DNA of 64,000 nt from Paramecium sonneborni (Eukaryota > Ciliophora > Oligohymenophorea > Peniculida > Parameciidae): the NCBI GenBank assembly GCA_905182985.1, contig CAJJDN010000055.1, positions 462,344 through 526,343 of the forward strand, read 5' to 3'. This document shows, piece by piece, positions 23,426 to 36,893 of this stretch. The position numbers and the translations under genes are program-made. Numbering within the stretch: position 1 is the first letter of the stretch; each line of letters opens with the position of its first letter. The notes below the pieces were generated by a model. The model saw only the letters and a list, made by a program, of their open reading frames with translations, was not told the origin of the DNA and searched no databases.

Positions 23426-25675
23426 AATACACTTCATTTTCTAGATAATCATTTAGTACCATTTATTTTATATTTTTATAGATTTAACAGAAAATACTCA
23501 ATATATTAAAATATTTCAACCAGGAAGCAAATTGCTTATGTATTGGGATTTGATTGGAATTATTATCAATATAATTTCTTTATGGTTAAGCCCATTTTAA
23601 GCAGCCTTTACTTATTAATCACCGATCTTGTTAATCGTAACCATTATTTGGTATTTATTTCTAGAAATTTTGGTTAATTTAAATAGATCGACCATTTCAT
23701 TTGGAGAAATTATCAATACTAGAAGCTAAATTATTAAACATTATCTTAAAGGATAAGGAGTACAAGATATTATAAGTCTTATAATTTGGATAATAATATT
23801 CAATAAACCTGAAGAAAGTTTAGTTTTTGAAATACTTTAAATAATATAAATTATTGTCACAACTAAAAAAGTAATAACAAATTTTGATAAATTTTTTGAA
23901 TCTTTGTATTCCAAAGGACAATTTTCAAATTTGATTGATTTGTTTTCCCTAGTAATAACTATATTCTTTTTTGCTCATATCACAGGATGTATATGGTATT
24001 ATGTTGGATAAAAGAGTGATAGTCTCTTAGATAAATCTTGGTTAAAGAAATATGAAATTGAGAATGAAAATATTATGATCTAATATAATTATTCAATATA
24101 TTGGGCTACAACCACAATTGTAACAGTTGGTTATGGTGATTTAACACCTTAGAATTGGATAGAAATAATATTTACAATAATTATGATGTTCTTATCTAGT
24201 TGTGTTTATGCATATTCACTCAATTCTATAGGAATTATTTTAAAGAATATTTAAGATACAAAGTATTAATATAAAAAAATGCTTTTGAGAATTAATGATT
24301 ATATGGACAAAAATAATGTTGAAATGTAATTATAATTAAGAGCCAGAAATTTTATAAAGCATCATTTATTTTAAAATGAAAATTAAGAAAGTTAAGAGGA
24401 AATAAATAATATAATGGAAAAACTTCCAGAAGACTTAAGAATTCAAATTACAAAATCAATTCAATTAAAAAATCTTAATTAGATAACTTTTCTAAAGGAT
24501 TTATTTTCATCTTAAGTTGTGAATGATATTTCGAGATATTTAGAAACTTAATATTTAATGTCTAATGATTTAATATTCTCATAGAATGAATCTACTGATT
24601 CTAGTTTGTATATTATTTGATAATAATTAGATATTTTATCTAATCAGGATAAATAGCCATATTTGAAGAGAAATCTAACAAAACTTTAGTAATATTAAAT
24701 AAAGGTGAGAAATTTGGAGAATACTCTTTTTTTACTGGACTTTATCCAAAATATTCTGTTAAATGTGTAAGTGATGCAGTTCTATATAAAATATAAAGAG
24801 ATAAATTTTTATAAATCATTTAATATTATTAAAAAGATTTTCAAAGATTTCATAATATTAAAGATTAAATACTTCTTAATTGTGATTATTCAAAATGTAT
24901 TTCAAGTTGTTAAAATTGTAGATTATTTACTCATGAAATCATAGATTGTCCATTAATCTAATATAAACCAAATTTAGAATAAAGATTAAAAGTGGCAGCA
25001 TTTAAAAAGGTTGAAAATTTAAGAAAGTCTCATAAAAGGTCATAACATAAATCAAATTGTAGAAAACTTTGCAACAACATAGAATTATCAATAAAAGCTT
25101 TTCAAGAAGATAATGAATCAAAAGTATAACTTTCTGATTACTAATCTGGACATTTATATAAAACTACTTTTGAAGAAAGAGATAAATAAACATTTGAAGA
25201 ACCAAAATCAAAGTTTTTAATTAATGACTAAGATTATATTTCTCCAACTCATTTCGTTTCCTCAAATTAATTATAATAGAAAAGACATTAAACCTAATTT
25301 AGACCTTCTATCATTGCCTAAATACCAAAAAAAAAAGTAACTGTTTTTTAGTAGGAACTTAAATCTTAAAACTAAATAGTAAATAATTCCTTTAATTCTT
25401 CATCATTTAATAAGATTTAATCTGATTTATTATTGCAATTCCCATCATCTCATTAAACTTCCATGCATATTGATTAGATGATGAATTATAAAGATTACAT
25501 GCCATTCAATAATATTTCAGCAATCATTATTTAGATGGAGAAGAATCCTAGAAGATAATCTAAAAGAAGATAAAGGGAGATAGAATAAGTAAATAAATAC
25601 ACATTCTTTCATTATGTGAAAAAAATGGCTATTAAAATTAGAAGAGCTTCAAGTAAAATGATTTAATAATGGTGA
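23007..25675 (+). CDS. Second cyclic-nucleotide-binding type K+ channel
   Basis: ATG 23007, TGA 25673-25675. A 23-nt intron near 24610-24632 is clear and an in-frame 30-nt intron near 23414-23443 is possible, giving about 871-881 aa. The layout matches the channel at 11346: Gln/Ser-rich N-terminus, transmembrane segments (about 23540-24250), filter T-V-G-Y-G-D-L-T-P near residue 370, C-linker, nucleotide-binding-like fold (L-Y-F-I-Q-S-G-Q-I...F-G-E-Y-S-F-F-T-G), then C-x2-C-x4-T-H-x4-C-P-L-I-Q-Y-K-P-N-L-E and a basic tail. The two are clearly paralogues but too diverged to be a recent tandem copy. Two further truncated starts upstream are assembly duplicates. Confidence 0.87.
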
Positions 25676-26245
25676 GATTTAATAATTTATTATTCATTTC
25701 ATATAATCTTTAATTGTTTTAATTTCAGTTTTAAATTTTCAAATAAATGAACTTTCTCAAGTTTATTTTATTCTAACTTTTCATTTCTTAAAATTTAATC
25801 TTGACTTCGAAATTCTAAAATTTTAGTTTGGAATTTTATTGAATATTTTTTAATTAAGTTTTTATTATAAATTGTTATGATAATATCTTAAGTTATAATT
25901 TTTGATAATACATATTTATTAAATATTTGATTATCATTCTAAAAATTAATAGATTAGATGCTTTATTATATAAATAAAATATTTGATAGAAGAACTTGAT
26001 TATTTATTATTAATAAAGATAATAATCTTTGAAATTCTTAATTATAAAAATGAAGCTGAAAATATAAATATTTACTTAATTTATAGAAATGAGAATAAAA
26101 TTAGGTATTTTGAGTAAGATGATAATTATGATTAAAGAAATAATATTTATAGAATGAAATAGGAATGATGTGCAAGTGGCTTATTTATTTTAATAATAAT
26201 AAAATGATATAAAATTATATAATTATATTTGTAATAAATTGACAA
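25676..26245. other. Intergenic, nothing identified
   Basis: 570 nt of AT-rich sequence between two plus-strand genes. I saw no frame longer than about 25 codons with coding character, and no RNA gene or repeat. Confidence 0.5.
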
Positions 26246-27760
26246 ATGGGAGATTAAGATGAAAAGCAAGATAAAAAGAAGATTTAAACAACAAGATTGA
26301 TAATATTAATATTATCAGCTCTATTACTTTTTGGAAATAATTATTCTTTTGATAATCCATAAGCATTATAATCTTAAATAATGGAAGAAGTTCATATTTC
26401 ATTGACTGAGTTTAATTATCTATACTCTTTTTTTAGTTTTCCAAATATTTTACTTACATTATTAGGTGGATGTTTAATAGATAGAATTGGTATAAAATAT
26501 GAATAGAATTAGGTAGTCGAAAGAGCATAATAATATTTGCATCATTAGTTACATTTTCTTAAACTATTATAGCAATAGGTGGAAAATATAAACACTTTAC
26601 CTTAATGTTGGTAGGCAGAGTGTTTTTAGGTGTAGGAAGTGAAAATTTAATTATATCATAAAATGTAATTATTACAGCTTGGTTTAAAGGACATCAATTA
26701 TCTACTGTAAATATATTTAATTATAATAGGCAAGTGGATGTATAGTAACTTTGCCAGAAATAGCAGCAGCATTAAATTCTTATTTTTCACCTATGATCTA
26801 TGATTATACTGGTAGTATAACATATCCATTGTTTACAAGTGTTTTTGTTTGCATCTTTTCTCTTTTATGTGCAATTTTACTTTTATTTTTTGATAAATCT
26901 AGAGAATCAATTTTATCATAAGAAAAGTTAGAGAAATCTACTATTTCTAGTATAGATGATTCACATGATAGTTTGAATGAAAATTAATAAAATGCATAAA
27001 ATACTTTACATTCTTAAAAAGCCAGATTACAAGAGATTAAAGAATTTCCAGCATTATATTGGTATTTGACTGCTATTTGTTCATTATGTTTAGGAATATA
27101 TATTTCTTTTATGGACGATGTAAGTGATTATTATTAAAAGAAATTCTAATTTAAAGCTGTTGAAGCTGGAAAATTTATTACTATTCCATATATATTCAGT
27201 GCTTTATTATGTCCATTTATAGGATATTATATTGATAAAGTTGGTCATCGAAGATTTTTCTTAATGATTACCTCTTTTCTATTTATAATAGCTTAAATAT
27301 TATTTGGATCTGTTCATGTTGCTAGTAATGAAAAATGGATTGCAGCTATACCATTAATTATTTAAGGTTTAGCATTTACTTGTTATTCTTGTGTAATGAT
27401 ACCTTGTGTATAATATATTGTCGATTAAAAATATATGGGAACTGCATTTGGTATTCTAGGAATGTTTGAGTCTATTGCTTTATTTTGTTTTCCACTTATT
27501 GCAAGTAGAATTGTTGAATCTGCAGAAGATCTTTAAACTGGATATAAAAATATGTCACTTTTCTATTCCATATTAGGTAAAATCATTAAATTATTTTAGG
27601 ATTGTTATCTTTGTTTTTATGTATTCTACTCTATCATTATGAATCCTCAAATAAATTAGATTTTATAGATCCCAATAATCCATTACCTGAAGAAATACGT
27701 AAACTTAATGAATATAGCATGATTACTGAAGAAAAGTGTTCTGTCTCAGAAGATAAATGA
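26246..27760 (+). CDS. Major facilitator superfamily transporter, MFSD1-like
   Basis: ATG 26246, TGA 27758-27760. Three 23-nt introns leave 482 codons, 481 aa, the usual length of 12-TM MFS proteins. After a short Lys-rich N-terminus come alternating hydrophobic segments. The loop between TM2 and TM3 has G-G-C-L-I-D-R-I-G-S-R-K-S, the MFS G-x3-D-R/K-x-G-x-R-R/K signature, and TM4 has G-R-V-F-L-G-V-G-S-E-N. The segment after TM5 (L-S-T-A-S-G-C) also fits the MFSD1 group, which in animals is a lysosomal dipeptide exporter. Substrate here is unknown. It converges on the large PAS gene (127 nt gap). Confidence 0.82.
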
Positions 27761-27887
27761 TCATCCCCATTTTATACTCATATTTTATAAGTATTTTTAT
27801 ATTCATATTCATATATTTCTGAACTTAAAGAAATATTATTCTACATAAAATAATTTATATATTTTATTTTATTAAAATTAAAAGAAT

Positions 27888-30800
27888 TCATTATTTTAAT
27901 TGATTTTACAACTCAAAATATCTTATTTAAATCAATTTCATTTTTTTAAAATACCATACTTTTTGAATCTTGCTCTCAAAGTCTTATTCTAATATAAAAT
28001 ACTATTTGGATAATTGTAATGATAAAACTATCTAAATTTTTAATATTAAAAATCCATCAATTTATGAAAATAATTTTCTATTATTAAATAGTAGAGTAAA
28101 CATGTTAACGAAATGAAGATCGTACTTATTATTAATTATATATAAATTTTACACTAATGCTTTCTCTATTTCTATGTATTCACTTATATTAGAGTTCATC
28201 TATTTATTAAATTCACTCAAAGTTTACTTTTACAGAGTAAATACTAAATCTTAAATCTATTTTATCTTATCTAAAATTTACTTCACTAAATTCCATTAAT
28301 CTTTCTAAAGATGGCTTTTCAAATCTAAAATCACTTTCATTTGTTAAGGAAATTGATATCTAATATAAAGAGTCATAATAGACAATTATTCCTTTTGTTA
28401 ATATTCCATTTAAAGAATATTAACATTAATACATCTCATTAGATGATAAATCTATTTATAAAAATTAAAATTTACTTAGATTAGTATTTTTACATGAATC
28501 TCCATAAAACAATTATTAAACTGTTTATAAATTATTGTTATAGACTTTTTTATTAATTTACATTTATTAAAATTCACTTATCAGTTCAATATATTAATAT
28601 ATATTAATTTCATTTTAATATTATTCTTTAAAGCAAAAGGCATCCTTAATTGTAACAACAGCCCAATAAGGAAGTAAATTTTGTGTAAAAGTATTCCTTT
28701 ACATAAAATCTGATATTCCTTCTATTATTGATTATAAATAGAAATTATAATATATACCCATCAATAATAGTGTTGAAATAATTATAATATAAATGATTAC
28801 TACTTTCAATGATAATCTTATCCAATATTATGAATAAGTATATTTTAAGGTTGAAGACTCCTTAACTTATTCTATTTATAAATTATCTCTTAGCATAAGA
28901 TTTTCTATTTATCTTTAAGAGACTAAATTCATATTTATTTAAATACCATTGCCATTTAAATTGTTAATATTTAAAAATTTTAATTATTGTTTTAAAGAAA
29001 TCAAATATTTATAGATTTATATAAATTGCTATTTATTTATCATTTGAAATGAACCTAATAATAACTAAAATAATATTATATGATACTTTTATTTTTTTAA
29101 TCATTTAAAATAATAACAAAATATTTGAAAATATTATAGTTCCATTAAATAATGAAATAAAAAGTAAAAAGGCTTGGAAAATACCTTTGATATATTCTAA
29201 ATTAACTTTTATTTAAAAAGTTATATTTTCCATAGATTTATTTAAAGATAATTAAAAGTAAGGTATTAAATGTTATCTAAAAAATGAGATAGTTTCACTT
29301 AAATTGTTTTGATCAATATTTTAGAGAGTTTATAAAAATAAATTAAAATTTGTTTTAAAAGATGCCATTAAATCCAGAATAGATATATCTTAATTAAAAT
29401 CAGCATTTGCAGTGAAAATTTAAATAAAATTTTATGTTTCTAAATTCAATTAATTAAATTCCTAAAAAGAATGTTAACTAAGTTGTTAAATATTAGTAAG
29501 ATTAACAGTTTATATATTTTTTATAGATAGATCTAGATCAATAATTGAATTATAGGTTTAAGATATTATTTATACAAATGTTGTAACTAATTCAACCTTA
29601 TGAAATTACTTTTAAATAATTTAACTAATATAAAGTTATGGTCCAAAAATATACTCAGTAATTATTAATGCTAATAAACTTATTAATAAAAAACGATTCA
29701 ATAATTTAATATAAGTTAATTCTAATAACATTTTAGGAATCTTATTTAAATCATCTTTTACAAATTCATTTTAAATCCAATTCTATTAAGAGAATCTATC
29801 ATCAGATATTGTTTTTTGATTAGAAAAATCAATTTATAATTCATTTTCTGTAATTAATGTCTTATTAGTATTATCTCTAATTGATTCATAATCATTTTCT
29901 TAAGGAAATGTCTAAAAATTTATGGACTGATTTTATAAGAAATTTTAAAAAAATAAATCTGAATTTTTTCTTAAAATAAATTATGTAGATTATGAAGATG
30001 TTGTTTTCTTTCTATCTGATTAGCTTGAACTCTAATAAAAAATAACAATTAATAATTTACAGTATATTTCTTAGCTTCTTATTCATAGAATTCAAATCTA
30101 TTAACTTTTATAATAATAGTTTTATCAAATGATGTTTTATTAGTAAAATATATAGAACCTTCAATTTTTATCACTTTACATAAATTATTTGTTTTCGAAC
30201 AGTATTCTTCAAACAGCTTTTCTTTATAAAATGAAATTGTACTTATTTAATGATAATGCTTCTTTTGGCATAATAACCTATATTTTAATATTCTTCTCAA
30301 TAATTCCAATTTATCAAATTTCAATTGCCCAAATTGATTTTTTATAACTATTTTACGATATCGTTATATTCTCATTGATTTATTCATTTAATCATTTGTA
30401 TATAAAGATCTTTTGAATTCTTAGTAATCATTATTCAATTACTTTGAATCTTATGGTAATCTTATGTATAAAGTTATATTATTTTCATCTATTATTTTAT
30501 GAAATTTCATATTATTCTTACCAAATCCAAATCCATTTATTTGTTCATCAACAAGTGCTTGATCTAACAAATACTTAAAATTATCACCTCGTCGATTAAA
30601 ACCTCTTCTTGTTTATGAGAATTCTTTATTTATATTTTGTTAACTTTAAAAATATTATGTTAATTCTTATATATATTCTGCTTAATTTTATGAAATTCTT
30701 AATTAAAAGAAATCTTAATCATGTTCCTTCATTAAAAATTGATAATTAGAGTATTTTAATAATTTTGGACATTAGATTAGTAAACAACTTTATTTTGTAA

Positions 30801-33131
30801 ATAATTAATCTAATTATGTGGTCATTGAATCAATTTCCCATAATTCATTTAATAAAATAAAATTAGCAGGAGCCATTTTTATAATTGGTCTTATCATACA
30901 TACATATTCTATAGACATTTTTTAGTTTAAAATGCATTTCAAATATTTGTTAGCTTAAACTATGTGCTATGTTTCATTCATATAAAATATCTTTAATTTT
31001 TTAAATAAACTTGATCTTTTTCCATTCTCAATATATTGTCTCATTGCTATCTAATGATTCCTTTTCATTGAATTTGGAATCAATTCAAATATTGAATTCA
31101 ATTATTATTATCCATATAAATTTTGACAATTCTGGCTAAATTTTAAAATTTCACCATTAGTATTACAATGAATTATTCCAGATAAGAAATTAAATATTTT
31201 TTATTGATCATAAAAGTGATCATTTTCACTATTTGAATCTGATTCTTCTGATATAAATTCCTCTGTTTCTCCAACTATCATCAACTCTTTCACTTTTTTC
31301 TTTAAAATATTCTACCTAAACCAATTATAAAGTTTGACAAATTCCTTTTTTCTATGCAAAAATGATCTAAATTCTATCTTATCATTCATTACAATTTATC
31401 TCCTAGTTATATCCCTCCAATTTATTTTTATTTCCTTAATCTTGTCTAAAATCTAATCAAAATCTTAAATTAATTATTATTCTCTTATATCATTTTATTA
31501 AATTATAGATTTAAACATTTTTATTTGTAAATCCATTATATATATAATTGATTTTTAAATCTTTTTAATGCATTCCTCTATTGCTACAACTATTTCAAAA
31601 TCAAATTTTTATTTATAACATTAATTACATAAAACTTCTATTTTTTGTTTTATTATTACACTTAATTTATAAAATTAAAATTTATCACTTAAAGATTTCA
31701 ATTGGTTATTCATTTTATTTAACTCTATTAATGATTATGCATGTAAATCTATTTTATAAAACAAATATTATGCATATTACAAACGAATATAATGATTGCT
31801 TTAATGATCATGAATATAATCTTCATACCATGTTTTTATAACAAATTTAGAAAAGATATTCATATGTTTAAATATAGAGGAGGATTAGTTTCTAATATCA
31901 TTTTACTTTTTGGGGTCATATATCATTTTCATTTTACAATAACAGTTTTTAAAATTGTATTTAGCTAAATTGTTCATACAATTAGAATTGTTATGTGATT
32001 TGATTATTCCTAACACAAGAATTATATTTGATGATTGATCTCTTTTTGAAATTATTTATTCAAAAGAATTAATTTTTTTAAGTAATGTTTATTGACTATT
32101 TACTTTACAAAATAAATAAGATTTTTATTTTTACAATGATATCTTTAATTATGTAAAAAATAACATTATTGAGATCCATAAAAAGTGATATATTCCGTAT
32201 CCTTTTTAATTACTATTACCAAAATTTGTTTCTAATATAAATGAGATGTATAGAGAAACATTCATATTAATAATAAGAATGAATTAGTATTATATAAAAA
32301 TTAATGTAAAAGTTGGCCATAATATTATAGCATTAATCCACATAATTAGATGAAATAAGATATGCAAAATTATCAAGTAAAACTATATAACTAAAAAATA
32401 AATATAATACATATTCTTCAGAATTTTTTGGTTAATATAAACAAGCAAGGACACTTTAAAGTAGTTAATTAATAACTACATATATTTATCCATTATGAAA
32501 GTATAATGAAAAACTATCACTTTTTGAGAATCTATTATTTCTAATAAAAGCAATTGTTGAAAATTAAATAAATATTGTTACAACAAAAATTATTATAGAA
32601 CCAATAATTATAGCAAAATCTTCAAAAGAATAAAAACCACATATTTATTTTAAATTAGATTCATCGAAATATTTACATGAGATTATTAAAGTATGAATTT
32701 ATATTGTTGGATAAAAAAATATCCATTCTTATATTGAAAGCAACCTTATAAAAAACTAGAATATACTTATTTTTACCTTTTCTAAATTGTTTTCTTCCAA
32801 TTTATGTCTAGGATGTCTATTATAGTGAAAATAAAGCGCAAAATATAAAATTATTATGAGAATAGGAATTATGGATGTTATAATAAATATTCCTAAATTG
32901 ATTATTGAATTTGTTGTGGCCAATTCTATTATGTCCATGTATTTGAATAAATCCAAATTCCATTAACTATTTGGTATGTTGCGATTATGTCTAATGAATT
33001 TATCTGTTTTACATTCCAATATGAATAAATTATATTATAATGCAATTAAGAGTTTATGATAGGACTGCAGATGTCGGTGATTTGATATACAGGAGCTAAA
33101 ACTTATTAAACAAAATAAAGTGAGTGTTCAT
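27888..33131 (-). CDS. Very large polytopic membrane protein with PAS domain (tiny-macrocysts/TmcB-like)
   Basis: Stop TGA at 27890-27888; start uncertain, with ATG 33131 one choice. Introns I can place: 21, 22, 29, 22 and 28 nt, plus a possible one near the start, leaving about 1700 codons. The N-terminal 350 residues hold several membrane spans (about 31990-32950), then a Cys/Lys-rich cytoplasmic segment. A PAS-like domain lies near 30850-31250 (I-I-H-C-N...G-E-I-L-K-F-S...M-I-R-P-I). Two spans lie near 29090-29720 (L-L-N-R-F-L-L-I-S-L-L-A-L), one near 28740, and the tail is soluble. This layout matches the large ciliate PAS membrane proteins usually named after Dictyostelium TmcB; their function is unknown. 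Between 31900 and 33000 a second frame is also TGA-free, so the N-terminal model is less certain than the rest. Confidence 0.7.
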
Positions 33132-33620
33132 AATTAATTATAATTTTATATTCAAATTATTATTATATTTTTTAGTATGATTCATAATCATTCTCTAATT
33201 TTATGATACTGGGTTTTTTTTATTAGGAGAGATTTTTCACATATATTTTATTTGAATTTACTGTCTAAAATTATGAAAATGAAATTAGTAGTAAAATCTT
33301 ATTTGAATTTAGAGATTTTAAGAAGTAGAATGGATATAATTATCTAAATAATTCTATTTAGGATGAATACTATAATCAGTTACATTTTAAGTAATGTGAG
33401 AGAATAAATTGAATAAAAAGGAGAAGGAATAGGTAGAAATAAGATAAGAGAATAATTGAATAAAAATGAATGAAAAAAGATTAGAAGAAATAGAATATAA
33501 ACATTTGATAGTATAATAATTTTGGTAAAATGAATAATTATGTAATAAAAACCTCATTCTTATGATGATAGATGATTATGTTCTGGTAATATTAAATTGT
33601 AAATGAAACTGTTGAATAAT
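33132..33620. other. Intergenic, gene limits unclear
   Basis: The stretch lies between two minus-strand genes. Both strands carry frames free of TGA for 60-90 codons: plus 33205-33416, and a minus-strand frame continuing upstream of 33131. I cannot tell whether one of them is the true N-terminus of the PAS gene or a small gene, or chance. Confidence 0.4.
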
Positions 33621-35032
33621 TCAAAGCTATTTTATCTTTGATCTTATGGTACCATCTAAATAATAATAAATATTTACATGTCCAGCTCCTCTAACAACTA
33701 CAAAGGTAAGTTTATCATAATAAGTAACCCATCCAGCAAGATCTAAATCTGAATTTCCCCAAGGTCTCCAAGGAGTAGTTTCTCTAATATTTGGTACCAT
33801 AAGTATAGCCTATTCAGTATCTACAACACTCACAATAGCATCCAAATCACCAGAATATATTAAGATTTATTAACCATATTCATCTCTTAATTATGCTAAT
33901 ATTTTATAGCTACCAGCTTCATTAATATTATAATTTTCATTAATTTAAAGATTGCATGCATTCCAAAATGCTGGTTAATCTTGAATATGAAGAGCTTCTT
34001 AAACATCTTATCTATTATAATATTCAGTGATAGGTCCAAAATCTGTACAAGGAGCACCATTATCTTTATTATTATTTTATATCTTATTTCCTTCAAACCA
34101 TGGAACATAAGGATATTTAATTTTCTATTTAGATTCATATTTAGATTTTAAAAAATCAGGAGTAGTGTCTTCTTTGCAATATCCATAGACATTATAAATA
34201 TTAATATTAGATCCTAAACAAACTTCTTCAAAATGACTTTATGCCAATAAACATTTAATAGATTCAGGTGCTACTTTACAAATTTTCCTAATTGTATTCA
34301 TAGTTGTTGGAGGCATAAAATTTCTTCTTAAGAAATATTCTTATAATGCATAGAACCGTTTCTTAGGATCTGATACTAATAATCCGTTTCCTATCATTAT
34401 TCCTCTTAATGAAATCTTTAATTCACTGTATTTATTTCCTTCTAAAATTGATCTTGATGTATATGGTATATACATTCCTATAATTATTATATATATAATA
34501 CCAGCATAAGATTCTCCTGCAATATAAAATGCTCTTCCTTAATATTATTTAAAAGCTTTAAACCAACTCAAAATTGCTTAATAATTATCTTCTCCAGAAT
34601 TGGTATCATTATAAACATAAAATGGATCATTATTTATTGAAAATCCAACTCCTGCAGGTGATTCTAAAAATAACAAATTAGCTATTCTATTCCATGAATA
34701 AGGATTTTTCTTAAATACTCTATCTTCATCAACCATTACAAAAGGTCCAATTTCTTCATTTAATCCTAATAATGATGAGCATCCTGGACCACCATTCAAC
34801 CATAAAACTACTGGATCTGTTGATGGATCACTTTAGCTTTCTAAAAATACATAATGTAGTTATCTATATTTCTTTATATATATATTTACCTTTATCCTGA
34901 TCCTATTGAAATATATCCAGAATAAGTATTGAAGCTATAATTACCCCAACCTGGAAACACTACTTTATCTCCTAGAGGATCCACTCCAAAAACCATTACT
35001 ATAAAAAGAACAACTATCAAATATGACATCAT
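33621..35032 (-). CDS. Serine carboxypeptidase (S10 family)
   Basis: ATG 35032, TGA 33623-33621, one 26-nt intron near 34861-34886, 461 aa. It has a signal peptide ([12 protein letters not shown]). The S10 landmarks are in order: [18 protein letters not shown], the nucleophile in G-E-S-Y-A-G, the catalytic Asp in Y-S-G-D-L-D, and the catalytic His in G-A-G-H-V near the C-terminus. Such enzymes remove C-terminal residues from peptides at acidic pH in lysosomes or food vacuoles, or are secreted. The gene appears intact and active. A second ATG directly follows the first. Confidence 0.93.
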
Positions 35033-35185
35033 TATTATTTATCTTATTTTTTTCAATTAAACTTATTCATTCTATCATCTATTTTCACTAATTCAATAAC
35101 TCATTCCATATTTATCTCTTCTTTCCTTTATATACTTATTTATACTTATTCCATAGATATACATATATATATATATATTGATTTT

Positions 35186-36405
35186 TCATTATTCTATTTT
35201 TTTATTTTCTATTTACTCTTATTCAATTTGACTGACAGTTTCCATATCCCTTTACCCATCTAATAATTTTGGACTTTATTAATTCTATTTTAACTCTTAT
35301 TTATTTTCCGATTTCATCTTTGCCTACAAACTAAACTATTCCTTTATTCCCATCTTTGGTTCTACATATGAAAATATGGGTTTCTTAATCTAAACTACTT
35401 ATTTAGGTATTGTTTCATTCAATTAATATAATAATTCACTATAACAAGCTCTTTATTTTTCATCATGTTCCAACATTCTTTTTAAAATAAACTAAATCCT
35501 TTAATTTTAAACATTTCTCAATAATTCTCTTGTTGTTTATTCTCCTTATTCTCCCTGAATCAAATATGTAAAATTACAGAATTTAATTTCTAAATCTCTT
35601 AATTTAACAATAATGTCGTCTATAACAATGTTACACCCAATGAATATACATCTGATTTTTCTACATTATGAGTTATTTTATTTATTTTAGATATCTAAAA
35701 CTGTCCTTCTTCAAAAGCCTTCCATAAAATTGGAGACAAATAAGCTGGAGTTCCAACTAATGTTCCATTTATTGTTGGCAATTTCTCTTTCATTAATTTT
35801 CGAGATACTCCAAAATCAGTTATTATTATTTGCTATTCTTTATTTAAAAGGATATTTTCAGGCTTTATATCTCTATTTTTTATTAATCAACTACCTATGA
35901 AAAATATTTGAATGCACTTTTATGTCATTTAAAGTTTAAATGCATTACAAAAATATATGATGCAACTAATCATCTGAAAACTATTTCTTTGCTTATATTC
36001 TCTCTTCAATATCTTTCATCAAACTTTTCTCTGCCAACTCCATCACTAAAACTAATGTATATGTTTTTGTAATCTGATTCGCCCATGCATAACTCTATAA
36101 ATTTCATTACATCATACTTTATAAAGTTTAACTATGTTTGGATGTTATTTTGGCAGACTTTTTAATATAAGAAATTCTTTTTATATTGTTGTAAATGATT
36201 TTTCTGTTTTAGCATCCATCATCTTCACTGCATAAAACTATCCATTAAATTTTTCTTGTCCTTGCTATTGTTAATGCTTTTCTAAATCACGATTTATGCA
36301 TCTTTTTGTTTTCATTTTATAAACCTCACCATAAGTCCCTCTCCCAAGTAATTCATTCTCCTTCTCAAAATCATCCAAAAACTCTTAAATATTTGGATAA
36401 CTCAT
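35186..36405 (-). CDS. Protein kinase, probably Ser/Thr
   Basis: ATG 36405, TGA 35188-35186. Introns of 23, 22 and 23 nt leave 384 codons, 383 aa. The glycine loop is G-R-G-T-Y-G-E-V; the lysine is in Y-A-V-K-M-M, after a Gln-rich insert of about 25 residues between the first two strands. The catalytic loop is H-R-D-I-K-P-E-N, with an intron inside the Arg codon. D-F-G and G-T-P-A-Y-L-S-P follow. A Lys/Gln-rich tail of about 60 residues ends the protein. All catalytic residues are present. It looks like the CAMK/NEK-like small ciliate kinases, but I do not assign a subfamily. A TA-rich spacer of 153 nt separates it from the carboxypeptidase. Confidence 0.88.
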
Positions 36406-36597
36406 TTTTCAATATAATTTAAGCTATTAAAATAAATTAAAAAAAATAATAGAAATTTTCTTTTTGTTATTGACTATCTAAAAACTTAAGGAATGAATTT
36501 CTAAATTATTAAAAGCAATTTAAAATATTTTCTAATTTCATGAGTTGATAAAAAAAAAGAACTTCTTTCGATATTAATTCACTTTCTAGTTAATTCC

Positions 36598-36893
36598 TCA
36601 ATTCAAGAAAAATTTACTTAAATGTTTATAAAGAAAATCAAAGTTCTATTTATCTATTTTTTGTCTCTGAAAATCTTAAAATAAGAAATTATCTCGTTCA
36701 TCAAAAACTTCTTATTTTTATTTAATTTCAAATACAAATTTTCTATTAGTATCTTCTCTTAGATATTTCTTAAATTTAAAGGATTTTATTTTTTTAATGT
36801 AAGTATTAAATTTTCTATTATCAAAGGATTAATTAAATGAATATTCAATAATAACAATAATAAAAACTAAATATCTTAAGAGATATAGAAATC
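36598..36893 (-). pseudogene. Possible gene remnant
   Basis: A minus-strand frame from just after a TGA near 36893 to TGA 36600-36598 is coding-like (F-K-K-Y-L-R-E-D-T; V-F-D-E-R-D-N-F) but contains no ATG before its last part and matches nothing I know. It could be an exon of a lost gene or chance. Most of it lies in the duplicated segment. Confidence 0.2.

Noticed and set aside
31581..31841. Hydrophobic plus-strand frame, possible small membrane protein
   Set aside because: The minus strand reads continuously through here as part of the large PAS protein; the plus frame begins at TTG.
33205..33416. Plus-strand frame of about 70 codons upstream of the PAS gene
   Set aside because: Smooth composition, but no upstream exon joins with a normal intron, and the minus strand is equally open; left as unresolved intergenic.
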